Positions 1-9,367 are shown, counted from the stretch's first letter. The stretch: DNA of 64,000 nucleotides from Pseudogulbenkiania subflava DSM 22618 (GCF_900177275.1 NZ_FXAG01000004.1:62001-126000), one strand, 5' to 3'. The notes: a model not told the origin generated them from the letters alone. Numbers and translations are program-made.

Positions 1-733
1 AGTCGGTACGCGCCGCCTCGAAACGGCTTTGCAGCGCCAGCGGCGAATCGGGCAAGGCCGGCCCCTGGTCCGCCATGGCATCCACCACGAGCTGGCCGGG
101 AGCGCGCAGGGTCTTCAGCTTCAGCTCGACGCGCAACAGCTCGCTTTCCAGCTCGACCCGCTGTGCCTCCTTGTCGCGCAAGCGACGGGCGATCACCCCG
201 GTGAGGCGCTCTACCCCCCGTTCGGCCAAGCGCGGGACAAATTCGTCGAGCGTGGCGCTGGGCAGGGTCAGGCGGTGGTTGTCGAAGCTGACCACCAGTT
301 GCGGCACCTCGGCGACCACTTCACCGTTCTGGCTGACCATGCCCAAGCGCTGGTTGTCGCTGCGCTGCATGATGAGCAGGCAGAAAGCCACATCGCCGTT
401 GCCGGGCCGGGCGAAGAAGGCGTCCAGTTCGGAACTGGTATGCAGCAGATCGAGCAGACTGGCGGGCGAGGAAAAGAACATCCCCAGGCGGCGGTCGCTG
501 GTGAAGCCGCGCCAGGACAGTTCCAGCACCTCCGGCAGGTCCTGCGTCAGCTGCTCGGCAAAATCCAGCGTGCGTGCCATGCCCCGCAGCAACACGCGCG
601 GATAGCCGGTGACCAGGCGCAGGCGCGGCTCGACCATCTCGACCACCCGCTCCAGCTCGGCCTGCAGCTGCCGCCGCGGCTTGGCTGAACCGTGACGGGG
701 GCTCAATAACAGGTCGAGCAGTCGCTTCAGCAT
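1..733 (-). CDS. hypothetical protein, cut by left window edge
   Basis: The reading frame is open from an ATG at 733 to the window edge, about 244 codons, so the C-terminus is missing. I do not recognise the family. The visible protein starts MLKRLLDLLLSPRHGS, has no signal peptide and no obvious membrane segment. Around residues 180-210 it has an alternating charged and leucine-rich stretch (RRLRDKEAQRVELESELL) that looks like a coiled-coil helix. No strong Shine-Dalgarno sequence precedes the ATG. It lies 41 bases downstream of the rluF-like gene on the same strand, so the two may share a transcript. Codon third positions are strongly G/C on this strand, which supports this frame over the opposite-strand frames covering the same bases. 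Confidence 0.6.
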   Translation of the reverse strand, partial: MLKRLLDLLLSPRHGSAKPRRQLQAELERVVEMVEPRLRLVTGYPRVLLRGMARTLDFAEQLTQDLPEVLELSWRGFTSDRRLGMFFSSPASLLDLLHTSSELDAFFARPGNGDVAFCLLIMQRSDNQRLGMVSQNGEVVAEVPQLVVSFDNHRLTLPSATLDEFVPRLAERGVERLTGVIARRLRDKEAQRVELESELLRVELKLKTLRAPGQLVVDAMADQGPALPDSPLALQSRFEAARTD

Positions 734-774
734 GCGGAATTACCAAGTAAAAGTGGGCGGGTTTGGATGGCGCA

Positions 775-1503
775 TCAGAACCGCTCGTCTTCACGCAGGT
801 AACGCCATTGTCCGGTCGGCAGATCACCCAGCATGACGTTGCCGATACGCACCCGCTTCAGCCCCACCACGTACAGGCCGACGAGCTCGCACATGCGACG
901 GATCTGGCGCTTCTTGCCTTCGCGCAGGATGAAACGCAGCTGGTCTTCGTTCTGCCAGCTGACCTTGGCCGGGCGCAGCGGCTGGCCGTCGAGCGACAGG
1001 CCATGGTTGAGCAGTTTCAGGCCTTCGGGACTCAGCTCGCCGGTGACGCGTACCAGGTACTCCTTTTCCACGGTGGAATTCTCGCCGATCAGCCGTTTGG
1101 CCACCACGCCGTCCTGGGTCAGCACCAGGAGGCCGACCGAATCGATATCGAGCCGGCCGGCGGGCGCCAACCCCTTGAGGTGATTGGGGCTGAAGCGGAT
1201 GCCACTCTTGTCGCCCTCCCAGTGATTGGCCGGCACCGCCAGCATGGCGGCGGGCTTGTAGCCCTTTTCCGCCTGGCCTGAAACATAACCCACCGGTTTG
1301 TTGAGCAGGATGGTGACGCGCTCCGACTGCGCCTTCTTCGCGCGCGGGTCGAGTTCGATGTGTTGATGCGGCAGCACCTTGAAGCCGAGCACCGCCACCT
1401 GGCCGTCCACTTTCACCCAGCCCTGCTCGATGTAGCTGTCGGCTTCGCGGCGCGAACAGATACCAAGCTCGGCGAGACGTTTAGAAAGGCGTACGGGTTC
1501 CAT
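775..1503 (-). CDS. rluF: RsuA/RluF-family 23S rRNA pseudouridine synthase
   Basis: Converts specific uridines in 23S rRNA to pseudouridine during ribosome assembly in the cytoplasm. The 242-residue protein has an N-terminal S4 RNA-binding domain (about residues 4-50, [18 protein letters not shown]) followed by the RsuA-type catalytic domain. The catalytic aspartate is D119 in [17 protein letters not shown], and the basic strand [16 protein letters not shown] is typical of the family. The ATG at 1503 was chosen because the S4 domain begins right after it and AGGA lies about 9 bases upstream; longer in-frame starts only add non-conserved residues. E. coli RluF is longer (about 290 residues) with a C-terminal tail that is missing here, so the exact target uridine (2604 versus those of RluB/RluE) is not certain. 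The superfamily call is firm. Confidence 0.85.
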   Translation of the reverse strand: MEPVRLSKRLAELGICSRREADSYIEQGWVKVDGQVAVLGFKVLPHQHIELDPRAKKAQSERVTILLNKPVGYVSGQAEKGYKPAAMLAVPANHWEGDKSGIRFSPNHLKGLAPAGRLDIDSVGLLVLTQDGVVAKRLIGENSTVEKEYLVRVTGELSPEGLKLLNHGLSLDGQPLRPAKVSWQNEDQLRFILREGKKRQIRRMCELVGLYVVGLKRVRIGNVMLGDLPTGQWRYLREDERF

Positions 1504-1909
1504 GGCACATCCTGAAAGAAAAAAGCGGCTGCATGGCCGCCCGGTTGATCTGGCCCGTATTGTAGGAGATAAGGCGGGCGGAGGCCATGACGGCATGCGC
1601 GCGGCAGGGCGTCGTCGGTCCGCTCAGGGTGGCAAAAAAAAACCGGGCCCGCCGCTGGCGGACCCGGACAAGGGACCAATTACCAATATCGAAGCAAACC
1701 TGAAATCGGAGAAGGCGCGACGTCAAGACAGCCGAAACTCCCCAAAAAGCGTCCAGCGCCCGAACCGGATCCGCGGAGGGGCGGAAGCGCCGGTTCACAT
1801 TCAGTGCTTGATAGGTCGTCACTATAGCGGCGGATTCGTCATCGCGATATTCGTAAAAATTCTTACCATTCCAATTGAAACTCAAATAACAAATAAAAGA
1901 CAAAATGCA
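1504..1909. other. 406-base gap between puuD-like gene and rluF
   Basis: No convincing gene. It holds an intrinsic terminator facing left (1634-1667), more than 240 bases beyond the puuD-like stop codon, and presumably the promoter of rluF between the terminator and 1503. The part next to the puuD-like stop (about 1800-1905) is visibly richer in A/T than the flanking genes. A 140-codon open frame across it (1481-1903, leftward) has no family resemblance and ends inside rluF; I do not call it. Confidence 0.5.
1634..1667 (-). terminator. intrinsic terminator, leftward
   Basis: An 11-base stem (1643-1653 with 1657-1667, one mismatch) with a three-base loop is followed, in the leftward direction, by nine consecutive U residues (1642-1634). 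This is a strong rho-independent terminator. It ends the antiporter-ybdK-puuD transcript, or an unrecognised small RNA from the gap. Confidence 0.85.
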
Positions 1910-2698
1910 TCAACGGCTGTCCCGCTGCTGTTCGGCGGCAAACAGGAAATCCAGCAACGCCGGCGCGCTATCGAGCAAATTGCGATTGCTGCCGTGAAAC
2001 TCGGGGTGCCACTGAAAGCCGGCGACAAACCCCTCTCCCTTCCAGCGGATGGCTTCGACGATGCGGTCCTGCGCCGACACCGCCTCGATCGCCAGGTCGT
2101 TCCCGAGGTCCTTCACCGCCTGGTGGTGAATGCTGTTGACATGGGCAGCGGCGTACTCGGGATACAGTTGCGCCAGGTGAGACTCCGGCAGGATTTCGAT
2201 GCGGTGGAAATACTTGTCGTAGAGGTCGGCATCGACATGCGGATGGGCGTCCGGACGCTGGGTCAGGATGTCCTGATACAGCGTCCCGCCCATAGCGACG
2301 TTGATCAGCTGGGCTCCGCGACAGATGCCCAGCACCGGCTTGCGCTGGAACACGAACTCCCAGAACAGCTCGATTTCGTAGAGGTCGCGGATGCGGTCAC
2401 CCGACCACTCCGGCCGCAAGGCCTCCTCACCGTAGCTCAGCGGGCAGACATCGGCTCCGCCCTGCAGCATCAGGGCGTCGAGTTCGTGCACCACGCTCTT
2501 GATCGACAGACTGGAGCGCTGCACTTCCCCGCCCGTCTCGAGGGTCGGCACCATGAAGGCCAGCGCGCCGTGTGCCATCACCCAGTGCGCGATGGACTGC
2601 TCGATGTACTGGAGCGTTTTGTTGCGGAACCCCAGCTCCTTGGGCGGGGTATGCATCAGCCGCGCCGATAACCCTATCTTGAGGGGTCTCTTTTCCAT
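1910..2698 (-). CDS. gamma-glutamyl-gamma-aminobutyrate hydrolase-like (peptidase C26)
   Basis: Class I glutamine-amidotransferase-like hydrolase of the PuuD family, which cleaves gamma-glutamyl amide bonds such as gamma-Glu-GABA in putrescine breakdown. The 262-residue protein shows the nucleophile elbow GICRGAQLINVAMGG (Cys126), a HHQAVKDLG segment, and the catalytic His/Glu pair in FQWHPEFH near the C-terminus. The start was taken as ATG 2698 (MEKRPLKIGLSARLMH), which fits family N-termini. A GTG at 2731 adds 11 residues, overlaps ybdK by 22 bases and has the better Shine-Dalgarno (GAGGTGG, about 10 bases upstream), so it could be the real start. It is the last gene of an operon with ybdK and an antiporter. 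No other putrescine-pathway gene is nearby, so the substrate may not be gamma-Glu-GABA. Confidence 0.8.
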   Translation of the reverse strand: MEKRPLKIGLSARLMHTPPKELGFRNKTLQYIEQSIAHWVMAHGALAFMVPTLETGGEVQRSSLSIKSVVHELDALMLQGGADVCPLSYGEEALRPEWSGDRIRDLYEIELFWEFVFQRKPVLGICRGAQLINVAMGGTLYQDILTQRPDAHPHVDADLYDKYFHRIEILPESHLAQLYPEYAAAHVNSIHHQAVKDLGNDLAIEAVSAQDRIVEAIRWKGEGFVAGFQWHPEFHGSNRNLLDSAPALLDFLFAAEQQRDSR

Positions 2699-2709
2699 AG
2701 GTGTCTGCT

Positions 2710-3825
2710 TTACTGGCTCCAACGCAGGCACTGCTGTCGCACCACCTCAGGCAGCAGGTTTTCCTGGCGCTGCAGCGCGCGTATCCAGCCGGCATCGTTG
2801 CCGCGATTCAGGGCATCGAGGCGTAACTCATGGCAGGCACCGTCTCCCCCCAGCTCGATGGCGTGCGGTTCCAGCAGATCGAGCGTCAGCAGGATGTCGT
2901 CGCGGATGGTGCGGTGCTCCAGCGTACGCGGATCGACAAACACGCCGTCTAAGCCGAAACGGCAGGCCTGGAAACGGTTGAAGCTGTACACCAGGTAATC
3001 GTCCTCGAGCGGCCGGTCGGGTTTTTCCACCAGCTGGCGGCGCACGATGGCCTGAATGTAGGCGGCGATGCGGGCAGCCTTCTCCAGGCTCAACGGCGTA
3101 TCCATTACGCGCACCTCGATGGTGCCGTATTCCGGTTTGGGCCGGATATCCCAATAGAAGTCTTTCATGCTTTCGACCACACCGGTCCGCGTCATGTGCT
3201 CGAAGTAGTGCGTAAAATCGTCCCAGCAGAGCAGGAACGGTGCCCGGCCCGAGAGCGGAAAGGCCGTCACCGAATTGATGCGGGCCGAATCGAAACCGGT
3301 ATCCACTCCCTGCACGTACGGCGAGGAGGCCGACAGCGCGATGAAATGCGGAATGTAGCGCGACAAGGCGTGCAGCATGCACAGCGCCTCATCGGGGCCG
3401 GGGCAGCCGATGTGCACATGTTGGCCGAACACGGTGAACTGCTTGGACAAATAGCCGTACAAATCGCTCAAATGCCGAAACCGCGGCGTTTCGAAAATCT
3501 GGCGCTGGGTCCACTGCTGGAACGGATGGGTGCCGCCACCGCACAGGCCGAGGTTGAGCTTGTCGGCCGCGCGCAGCAACTCGCTGCGGATCAGCTCGAG
3601 CTGATCGATCAGCTCCTGGTAGCTGTTGCAGATGCCGGTGGACAGCTCGATCATGCAGTCGGTGATTTCCGGTTTGACCTCGCCCGGGATATCGATCCCT
3701 TTCATCAGGCGCAGCAGGTCTTCCACGCTGGGGGCGAGGTCGTAGTCGTGACGGTTGACCACCTGAAGTTCCAGTTCCACTCCCATGGTCAGAGGGCGAG
3801 ACGGGGCAAAACGTTCCAGGCTCAT
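2710..3825 (-). CDS. ybdK: carboxylate-amine ligase, GCS2 family (YbdK type)
   Basis: ATP-dependent glutamate-cysteine-ligase-type enzyme, 371 residues. E. coli YbdK has weak gamma-glutamylcysteine ligase activity in vitro; other members join glutamate or similar carboxylates to amines. Diagnostic pieces are the N-terminal [46 protein letters not shown] and [11 protein letters not shown], which build the ATP/glutamate site. The ATG at 3825 overlaps the antiporter stop codon in an ATGA arrangement, so translation is probably coupled. The next gene downstream is a gamma-glutamyl hydrolase. Ligase plus hydrolase plus transporter suggests a gamma-glutamyl conjugate is made and unmade here (inference). 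The main biosynthetic gshA need not be this gene. Confidence 0.85.
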   Translation of the reverse strand: MSLERFAPSRPLTMGVELELQVVNRHDYDLAPSVEDLLRLMKGIDIPGEVKPEITDCMIELSTGICNSYQELIDQLELIRSELLRAADKLNLGLCGGGTHPFQQWTQRQIFETPRFRHLSDLYGYLSKQFTVFGQHVHIGCPGPDEALCMLHALSRYIPHFIALSASSPYVQGVDTGFDSARINSVTAFPLSGRAPFLLCWDDFTHYFEHMTRTGVVESMKDFYWDIRPKPEYGTIEVRVMDTPLSLEKAARIAAYIQAIVRRQLVEKPDRPLEDDYLVYSFNRFQACRFGLDGVFVDPRTLEHRTIRDDILLTLDLLEPHAIELGGDGACHELRLDALNRGNDAGWIRALQRQENLLPEVVRQQCLRWSQ

Positions 3826-5045
3826 GATTTGATCTCCGCACTGCGCTCCAGCGCCCACTTCACCAGCAGCGGCCCGGCCAGCTCCATCAGCACCACGGCA
3901 CCGAGCAAGACCGAGTTCAGCTCCTGGCGCAGTGTGGGGAAGGAGAACCCAAGATCCGTCGCCAGCACGAAGGCGACGATCGACAGCGGCGTCAGCGCCA
4001 GCGACAGCGTTACGCCCTGGCGCAGGCTGAGCCCGCTCAGCCGGGCAAACGCCAGCACCCCGACCAGCTTGGCCACGAAGCGACCCGACAACAGGAGCAC
4101 CGCCATGACGGCACCGCTCAGCAACTGTCCTGGCGATAGCATCATGCCACTCACCACGAACAGCACCACCACCAGCAGGCTGCCGGCGGCGCTGAAATGA
4201 TCGGGGCAGACCCACGGCCGCAGGCGCCGGCTGCGGAATACCACTCCGGCCAGCAGCGGTGCCAGCAAGGTGGAGAGGTTCAGCATCTGCAACAAGGCGG
4301 TGGCAAGCAGGATCAGGCCGAACAGCAGCACGGTGGCCGCCTCGCTCTGCACGTCCAGCCGCCGCGACAGCTGCTCGACGCCGCCGGCCAGCAACAGCGC
4401 CACCAGCAGCGAGCCAGTCAGCACGTACAGCGGTACGCTGACCGCCAGCAGCGGGTTGCCGGCCGCACTGTGCATCCAGCCGGTGAGCAGCTTGACCAGC
4501 AGGATGGCGTAGATGCTGTTGAGCGTGGTCATGAGCAGCAGGCGTTCGGTGACCTGCCCCACCGACTGGAACTCGCTGACCACCCGGCTGACGATGGCCG
4601 GCGACGCGGCCATCGCGATGGCGGCCACACTCAGCGCCACCGGCGGCGAGACCCCGAAGCGAGCCAGCAGGAAGTACACCACGACGAAGCTCAAGCCCGC
4701 CTCGGCCACGCTGCTGGCCAAGAGCCAGGGATTGCGCCGCAACCAGCGCACGTCGACGCGGGCCCCCAGCTCGAACAGCAGCAGCGCCAAGGCCAGGTCC
4801 AGCACCACGCGCAAGCCGGAGTCGGCCACGCCGACCAGAGGCTCCACTCCGGCCAGGCGGATCGCCATGCCGGTAGCGGAATACGCCACGATGCGCGGAA
4901 AACCGAGGTGCCGGTAACACCACTCGCCGGCCAGGCCGGTCACCACCAGCGTCACCGCGATCCAGAACACACCACCGACCGGCAGAGGCCAGGAAGGCAG
5001 GAAACTCTGCACTGCGCCCAGGGCCATGGCGTTCTCCAACGTCAT
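3822..5045 (-). CDS. CPA2-family cation/proton antiporter (KefB-like membrane domain)
   Basis: Predicted inner-membrane Na+/H+ or K+/H+ exchanger, about 407 residues with 11-13 hydrophobic helices. Family features are the [26 protein letters not shown] segment, split here as the acidic helix plus the basic linker, and a conserved [13 protein letters not shown] helix. It stops after the membrane domain: the C-terminal TrkA-N/KTN nucleotide-binding domain of KefB/KefC is absent. Start: ATG 5045 ([10 protein letters not shown]) has GGTGG about 10 bases upstream; ATG 5063 would add six residues without a ribosome site. It is first in the operon with ybdK and a gamma-glutamyl hydrolase. The glutathione link of true Kef systems makes the pairing with a GCS2 enzyme suggestive but unproven. 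The stop overlaps ybdK by 4 bases. Confidence 0.8.
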   Translation of the reverse strand: MTLENAMALGAVQSFLPSWPLPVGGVFWIAVTLVVTGLAGEWCYRHLGFPRIVAYSATGMAIRLAGVEPLVGVADSGLRVVLDLALALLLFELGARVDVRWLRRNPWLLASSVAEAGLSFVVVYFLLARFGVSPPVALSVAAIAMAASPAIVSRVVSEFQSVGQVTERLLLMTTLNSIYAILLVKLLTGWMHSAAGNPLLAVSVPLYVLTGSLLVALLLAGGVEQLSRRLDVQSEAATVLLFGLILLATALLQMLNLSTLLAPLLAGVVFRSRRLRPWVCPDHFSAAGSLLVVVLFVVSGMMLSPGQLLSGAVMAVLLLSGRFVAKLVGVLAFARLSGLSLRQGVTLSLALTPLSIVAFVLATDLGFSFPTLRQELNSVLLGAVVLMELAGPLLVKWALERSAEIKS

Positions 5046-5165
5046 TTCACGTATTACCACCATAGAACACTTTGTCGCCGCATAACGCCGGGGCAGCCGG
5101 CAACGGCCTTCCACGGCACGACGTCGGCGCGCATAATGCCGGCTCTTTCGCCTCTGGCCCGCCCC

Positions 5166-5960
5166 ATGCTGCCGATTCTCTACCGCGACGAACGCCTGAT
5201 CGCCATCCATAAACCGTCCGGCCTGCTGGTGCACCGCACAGTGCTCGACAAACACGAAACCCGCTTCGCCATCCAGCTGTTGCGCGACCAGATCGGTCAG
5301 CGCGTCTACCCGGTGCACCGTCTCGACAAGGGCACCTCGGGCGTGCTGCTGTTTGCGCTCGACCGCGACATGGGGCGCGAGATGAGCTGGCAGTTCGAGC
5401 GCCAGCAGGTCGACAAGCGCTACCTGGCGGTGGTGCGAGGCTGGCCGGACGAACAGGGCGAGATCGAGCACGCGCTGACGCGCCGCCCGGACGATCTGGA
5501 ATGGGTGGGCGAGAAGGTCGACACCGCGCCGCAGGCGGCGCTGACGCGGTTTCGCCGGTTGGCCACGGTGGAGCTGCCCTACGCCGTCGACAAGTACCCG
5601 CACAGCCGCTATGCGCTGGTCGAGCTGACGCCGGAAACCGGGCGGCGCCACCAGCTGCGCCGTCACCTCAAGCACATCGCCCATCCCATCATCGGCGACG
5701 CTACCTACGGCAAGGGCCGGCACAACCGGCTGTTCGGCGAGCTGTTCGGCTGCCAGCGCCTGCTGCTGGCCTGCGTGGAAATGCGCTTTGCCCACCCGGT
5801 CAGCGGCGAAAGCGTGATCCTGACCGCACCGCTGGCCGACGATTTTGCCGGCGTGGTGCGTGCCCTGGGCTGGGGCGAGGCGCTACCGGCACGCTGGCTG
5901 GCCAGCGACGCCGCGTGCACGCCTTGCGCACCGGCTCCCGGCACCGCCGGGCTTCCCTGA
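5166..5960 (+). CDS. truC: tRNA pseudouridine(65) synthase
   Basis: RluA-family enzyme making pseudouridine 65 in some tRNAs. The 264-residue protein begins MLPILYRDERLIAIHKPSG and has the catalytic motif HRLDKGTSGVLLFAL (Asp in HRLD). LVELTPETGRRHQLRRHLKH and HPIIGDATYGKGRHNR are close in wording and spacing to E. coli TruC. ATG 5166 is used because family members start exactly here; an ATG at 5136 in frame would add ten residues. The gene is divergent from the antiporter operon, leaving about 120 bases for two promoters. rlmJ follows 154 bases downstream on the same strand. Confidence 0.88.
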   Translation: MLPILYRDERLIAIHKPSGLLVHRTVLDKHETRFAIQLLRDQIGQRVYPVHRLDKGTSGVLLFALDRDMGREMSWQFERQQVDKRYLAVVRGWPDEQGEIEHALTRRPDDLEWVGEKVDTAPQAALTRFRRLATVELPYAVDKYPHSRYALVELTPETGRRHQLRRHLKHIAHPIIGDATYGKGRHNRLFGELFGCQRLLLACVEMRFAHPVSGESVILTAPLADDFAGVVRALGWGEALPARWLASDAACTPCAPAPGTAGLP

Positions 5961-6114
5961 GCGGGGCGCCGTTGCCGCGGCAACGCATCTGAGGACGGGT
6001 TCCCGCTTCGCTTCCCCCATCCCACGGCTGCTCGTGACAGGTTATGCGCAGGTTCCAAGGCGGCTCGCCGGGCCATCGGCTACAATCTGCGCCTGACCGA
6101 AGAAAGACCGATTC

Positions 6115-6960
6115 ATGCTGAGTTACCGTCACGCCTTTCACGCCGGCAACCACGCCGACGTGCTCAAGCACTTTGTCGAAGTCGAACTGCTGCGCTACCT
6201 CGGGCAGAAGGACAAGCCCTACTGGTACGTCGACACCCACGCCGGCGCCGGCTGCTACTCGCTGGAAGAAGGCTACGCCACCAAGAACGCCGAATTCGAA
6301 AGCGGCATCGCGCGGCTGTGGCAGCGCGACGACCTGCCCGAGCCGCTCGCCGGCTATGTCGACGTGGTGCGCCGCCTCAATCCGGACGGCCGCCTGAGGC
6401 TCTACCCCGGCTCGCCCCTGGTGGCCAGCGAAGTGATGCCGGCCGGCGACAAGCTGCGGCTGTTCGAACTGCACCCCACCGACAGCCAGATCCTGCAGAA
6501 CAACTTCGCCGACGCCGGGCGCCGGGTGCAGGTGCAGGCCGCCAACGGCTTCGACGGCATCAAGGCGATCCTGCCGCCGCCGCCACGCCGCGCCCTGGTG
6601 CTGATCGATCCGCCGTACGAGGACAAGCGTGACTACCAGCACGTGGTGACCGCGCTTAAGGAAGGCCTGAAGCGTTTCGCCACCGGCACCTACGCGGTGT
6701 GGTATCCCTGCCTGCAACGCCAGGAAGCGAAGGAGCTGCCGCAACAGCTGAAGAAGCTGCCGGTGAAGAGCTGGCTCAACGTCACGTTGTCGGTGCAAAG
6801 CCCCTCCAAGGATGGCTTCGGCATGCATGGCAGCGGCATGTTCATCCTCAACCCGCCCTGGACGCTGCACGCCACGCTGCAGCAGGTGATGCCGTACCTG
6901 GTCGAGGTGCTGGGGCTCGACAAGGGGGCCGGCTTCACGCTGGAGCAGCACGAGAACTGA
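6115..6960 (+). CDS. rlmJ: 23S rRNA (adenine(2030)-N6)-methyltransferase
   Basis: SAM-dependent methyltransferase making m6A2030 in 23S rRNA. The 281-residue protein starts MLSYRHAFHAGNHADVLKH, the signature N-terminus of RlmJ, and carries the catalytic DPPY motif (residues 165-168). The SAM loop YVDTHAGAGCYSL is at about 38-50. Length matches the E. coli enzyme (280). It probably forms its own unit, ending at the bidirectional terminator 7117-7142 shared with pgaB from the other side. Confidence 0.92.
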   Translation: MLSYRHAFHAGNHADVLKHFVEVELLRYLGQKDKPYWYVDTHAGAGCYSLEEGYATKNAEFESGIARLWQRDDLPEPLAGYVDVVRRLNPDGRLRLYPGSPLVASEVMPAGDKLRLFELHPTDSQILQNNFADAGRRVQVQAANGFDGIKAILPPPPRRALVLIDPPYEDKRDYQHVVTALKEGLKRFATGTYAVWYPCLQRQEAKELPQQLKKLPVKSWLNVTLSVQSPSKDGFGMHGSGMFILNPPWTLHATLQQVMPYLVEVLGLDKGAGFTLEQHEN

Positions 6961-7086
6961 GCGCGGGCGGAAATTCAGCCCGGCACGCCGATCGCAACGC
7001 GGCGTCACTCGCGGCAGCACGGATAGCACTGCGCTGCTCGCGCTGACCCTGGCCAGCTCGTGACGAGTTTTCCCCACACCCCGGGG

Positions 7087-7100
7087 CTTCGGCCAACCTT
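7087..7100 (-). repeat. 14-base uptake-sequence-like word, single copy
   Basis: The minus strand reads AAGGTTGGCCGAAG, with CC following, 16 bases identical to the copies at 21223 and 52628. It lies between convergent rlmJ and pgaB, 16 bases from their shared terminator. Confidence 0.6.
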
Positions 7101-7116
7101 CCCGCTGCTGCACGAC

Positions 7117-7142
7117 AAAAAGCCCACTTTCGTGGGCTTTTT
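7117..7142. terminator. bidirectional intrinsic terminator, rlmJ/pgaB
   Basis: A perfect 11-base stem (AAAAAGCCCAC, 7117-7127, with 7132-7142) and a TTTC loop. There is a run of A on the left and T on the right, so it works in both directions between the convergent genes. Confidence 0.9.
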
Positions 7143-7175
7143 GTCTGTCGGCGCCGTGCACGAGCACCGCACGAT

Positions 7176-9023
7176 TCAGCGCGGCACGGTGTCGCGGGGC
7201 TTGGCACCGATCATGTTGCCCTTGATGGCGAACACCTGCGCCAGCGCCGCCGTGGCCTGCTGGTCGCCCGCCAGCGGCTCGGGATGGAAGGCGATGTGCT
7301 GCACGCCCCGGCTATAGAGCTGGCTCACGGTCTTGGCCATCGGTTCGCCCGGCAGCGTCGCAAAGCGGTCGCACCCCGGCGCCGCCAGATCGAACACGGT
7401 CTTGGTCAGGCCGCCCGGATGGTTGGCCGCCAGACGCAGCACCTCGTGCAGGGCACGCTCCGGCACACAGCCATCCTCGGCGGGCGCCACGGCGGCGACG
7501 GTGAAATCGTAATTGGACAGCATCTGCCTGAACGACTGGGCGTACTGGTTCGCCCCCTGGACGCTCAGTACCGGGGCGCGGTAAAGGGTTCGCGCCGTCT
7601 TGAGGTCGGGGTGCTCGCGCCGCACGATGGCGGCCAGTTCCAGGGCAAAGCGGTCCCACTGCCCGGTCATGCCCGGTTCTTGACGACCGCTGGCCGTGTC
7701 GCCAGACGCCGGTTCCTCGCTGAACAGCAAACCGTCGATCGGCCCGGCCAACGCCATCTCTTCATAGAGCTGGCGCAGCAGTTGGCGCCCACGCGCGCTG
7801 AACGGCGACAGACGCGCCGTGACGGCGGCCGGCCGTTCGACCGAGCCCGAGGCGGCCGCGCTGACCAACAGCGGCCCCCAGGCGTACACCGCCTGCACCG
7901 AGGTACGGGTCTTGATCTGCCAGGCCACGCGGTTGAGCAGGTCGGCCCGCATCGGCAGGCGACGCGAGGGGAAGTACACGGCATCGGCGGTGCCGTTACC
8001 GTCATGATCGGCGAATGCCTTCAGGTAAACGGTATTGGCCCCGCTGGCGACGATGCGCTCGAGCAGATTGCCGAGGTTCTGATTCTGGCGATCCGGGTCC
8101 GGATCGTAGATATCGTCAATCGCGACATGCATGATTTTGCCGGGCAGCGTGATGATCTCATGAGGCCCGGCACGCAAGGCCAGATCGGTGGCCAGATCGC
8201 TAAGACTGGTATCGCTTTCCAGCAGGATGCGGCGCAGCCCGGTCAGCGCGGTGCGGCCGGTATTGGGACCATCGTCCAGCGTCAGGTCGACCACCAGCCC
8301 CAGCTTGGCGGCAATCTCGACCAGCGACTGGTTATAGCTGCCGTACGGCCACACCATGATGCGCGGGGACTGGCCGGTGTAGCGGCGCAGGAAGGCATTG
8401 TTGTGGCGCAGGTCGGCCATCACCCGGGCGCGGTATTCCTTCTCGGTTTCATAGCGGCCATCCTGGAAAATGCGCGTGGTGGCGGCCGGCTGGGTGTTGC
8501 CCTGGGGATTGGCCACCACGCCTTCGTGCAGACCGTAGGTGTGACTGGCGACTTCCACCAGCCCGCTTTTCACCATCTCCCTGATCTGGCTTTGCGACAG
8601 GAAGCGGCTGCGCGGCACCGCCTGGCCGGCGAAATCCACCATGCCGTCCTGTGGCTCCAGCCAGCTGCCGACCAGGGCGATCTGGGCCGGCGCGTTAAAC
8701 TGCTTCAAGATCGGGAAGACCTGGCTGTAGACATCTTCGTAGCCATCGTCGAACGACAGCAACACGGCCTTGGGCGGCAAGGGCTTCTTGCCGGCTCGAT
8801 CCGCCAGCACGTCGTCGACGCTGACGAAGTGATAACCGTTGCTCTTGAACCACTGCATCTGGGCCAGAAAGGTGGCCGGACTGATGGCGTACTGGGGAAT
8901 CAGCGCCTGTTCTTTATCGGTGATTTCGTGATAGCCCAGTATCTGCAGCTGGGACGCCGCCAGGGTCAGGGTGGATGTCAGGGCGATAAGCAAGCCCATG
9001 GCAAGGGACAGGATGCGATTCAT
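7176..9023 (-). CDS. pgaB: poly-beta-1,6-N-acetyl-D-glucosamine N-deacetylase
   Basis: Periplasmic/outer-membrane enzyme that partly deacetylates the biofilm polysaccharide PNAG so it can be exported. The 615-residue protein has a signal peptide (MNRILSLAMGLLIALTSTLTLA). A NodB-type deacetylase domain follows with the metal/catalytic motif LLSFDDGYEDVYS (residues 89-100), ASHTYGLHEG and WPYGSYNQS. The C-terminal half, with segments such as VAIDDIYDPDPDRQNQNL and GLLFSEEP, matches the PgaB glycoside-hydrolase-like domain. E. coli PgaB is somewhat longer (672). No lipobox cysteine follows the signal peptide, unlike the E. coli lipoprotein. ATG 9023 is preferred over 9029 by signal-peptide shape. 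No pgaA, pgaC or pgaD lies next to it, so it is an orphan within this window. Confidence 0.88.
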   Translation of the reverse strand: MNRILSLAMGLLIALTSTLTLAASQLQILGYHEITDKEQALIPQYAISPATFLAQMQWFKSNGYHFVSVDDVLADRAGKKPLPPKAVLLSFDDGYEDVYSQVFPILKQFNAPAQIALVGSWLEPQDGMVDFAGQAVPRSRFLSQSQIREMVKSGLVEVASHTYGLHEGVVANPQGNTQPAATTRIFQDGRYETEKEYRARVMADLRHNNAFLRRYTGQSPRIMVWPYGSYNQSLVEIAAKLGLVVDLTLDDGPNTGRTALTGLRRILLESDTSLSDLATDLALRAGPHEIITLPGKIMHVAIDDIYDPDPDRQNQNLGNLLERIVASGANTVYLKAFADHDGNGTADAVYFPSRRLPMRADLLNRVAWQIKTRTSVQAVYAWGPLLVSAAASGSVERPAAVTARLSPFSARGRQLLRQLYEEMALAGPIDGLLFSEEPASGDTASGRQEPGMTGQWDRFALELAAIVRREHPDLKTARTLYRAPVLSVQGANQYAQSFRQMLSNYDFTVAAVAPAEDGCVPERALHEVLRLAANHPGGLTKTVFDLAAPGCDRFATLPGEPMAKTVSQLYSRGVQHIAFHPEPLAGDQQATAALAQVFAIKGNMIGAKPRDTVPR

Positions 9024-9367
9024 TGTCATCGGGTAGGTAGTTGCAACTAGCGGGTGAGGCAGGAATTGGACGTTGGCCAGTGGAGTCGACCCACTGACAT
9101 TACGATTTGTTACATCATAACAAAGAAGACGTCACAACTCGTAGCGAAACCGGTATCTGTTTGTTACTAATTGTAATTTGATGAGGAAGAAGCCTCGCCA
9201 GGGCCTTCGGTCAGCGCCGTTCCTGCTGCCATCGCCGCGAAATTCAGCACAATAGCATATTTCGTACAACCCACCCAAACTGCTGCACCGCCACCGTGGC
9301 AAACCGGGGCACGCCAGACGCAAGCCCAACCGACGCCCTATTTCCTTGCGGCGCCCCGGCAAAACAA
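9024..9367. other. non-coding gap upstream of pgaB
   Basis: About 340 bases with no gene I can support. The segment 9095-9185 is markedly A/T-rich compared with everything around it (for example TTGTTACTAATTGTAATTT) and probably holds the leftward pgaB promoter and upstream control sites. I could not pick a convincing -35/-10 pair. Confidence 0.4.

Noticed and set aside
1481-1903. Leftward 140-codon frame in the rluF upstream gap
   Set aside because: No family resemblance, contains the terminator and the rluF start region; probably chance.
1502-2671. Rightward open frame of 389 codons opposite the puuD-like gene
   Set aside because: The leftward frame encodes a clear family protein; this one does not, and it runs across the terminator.
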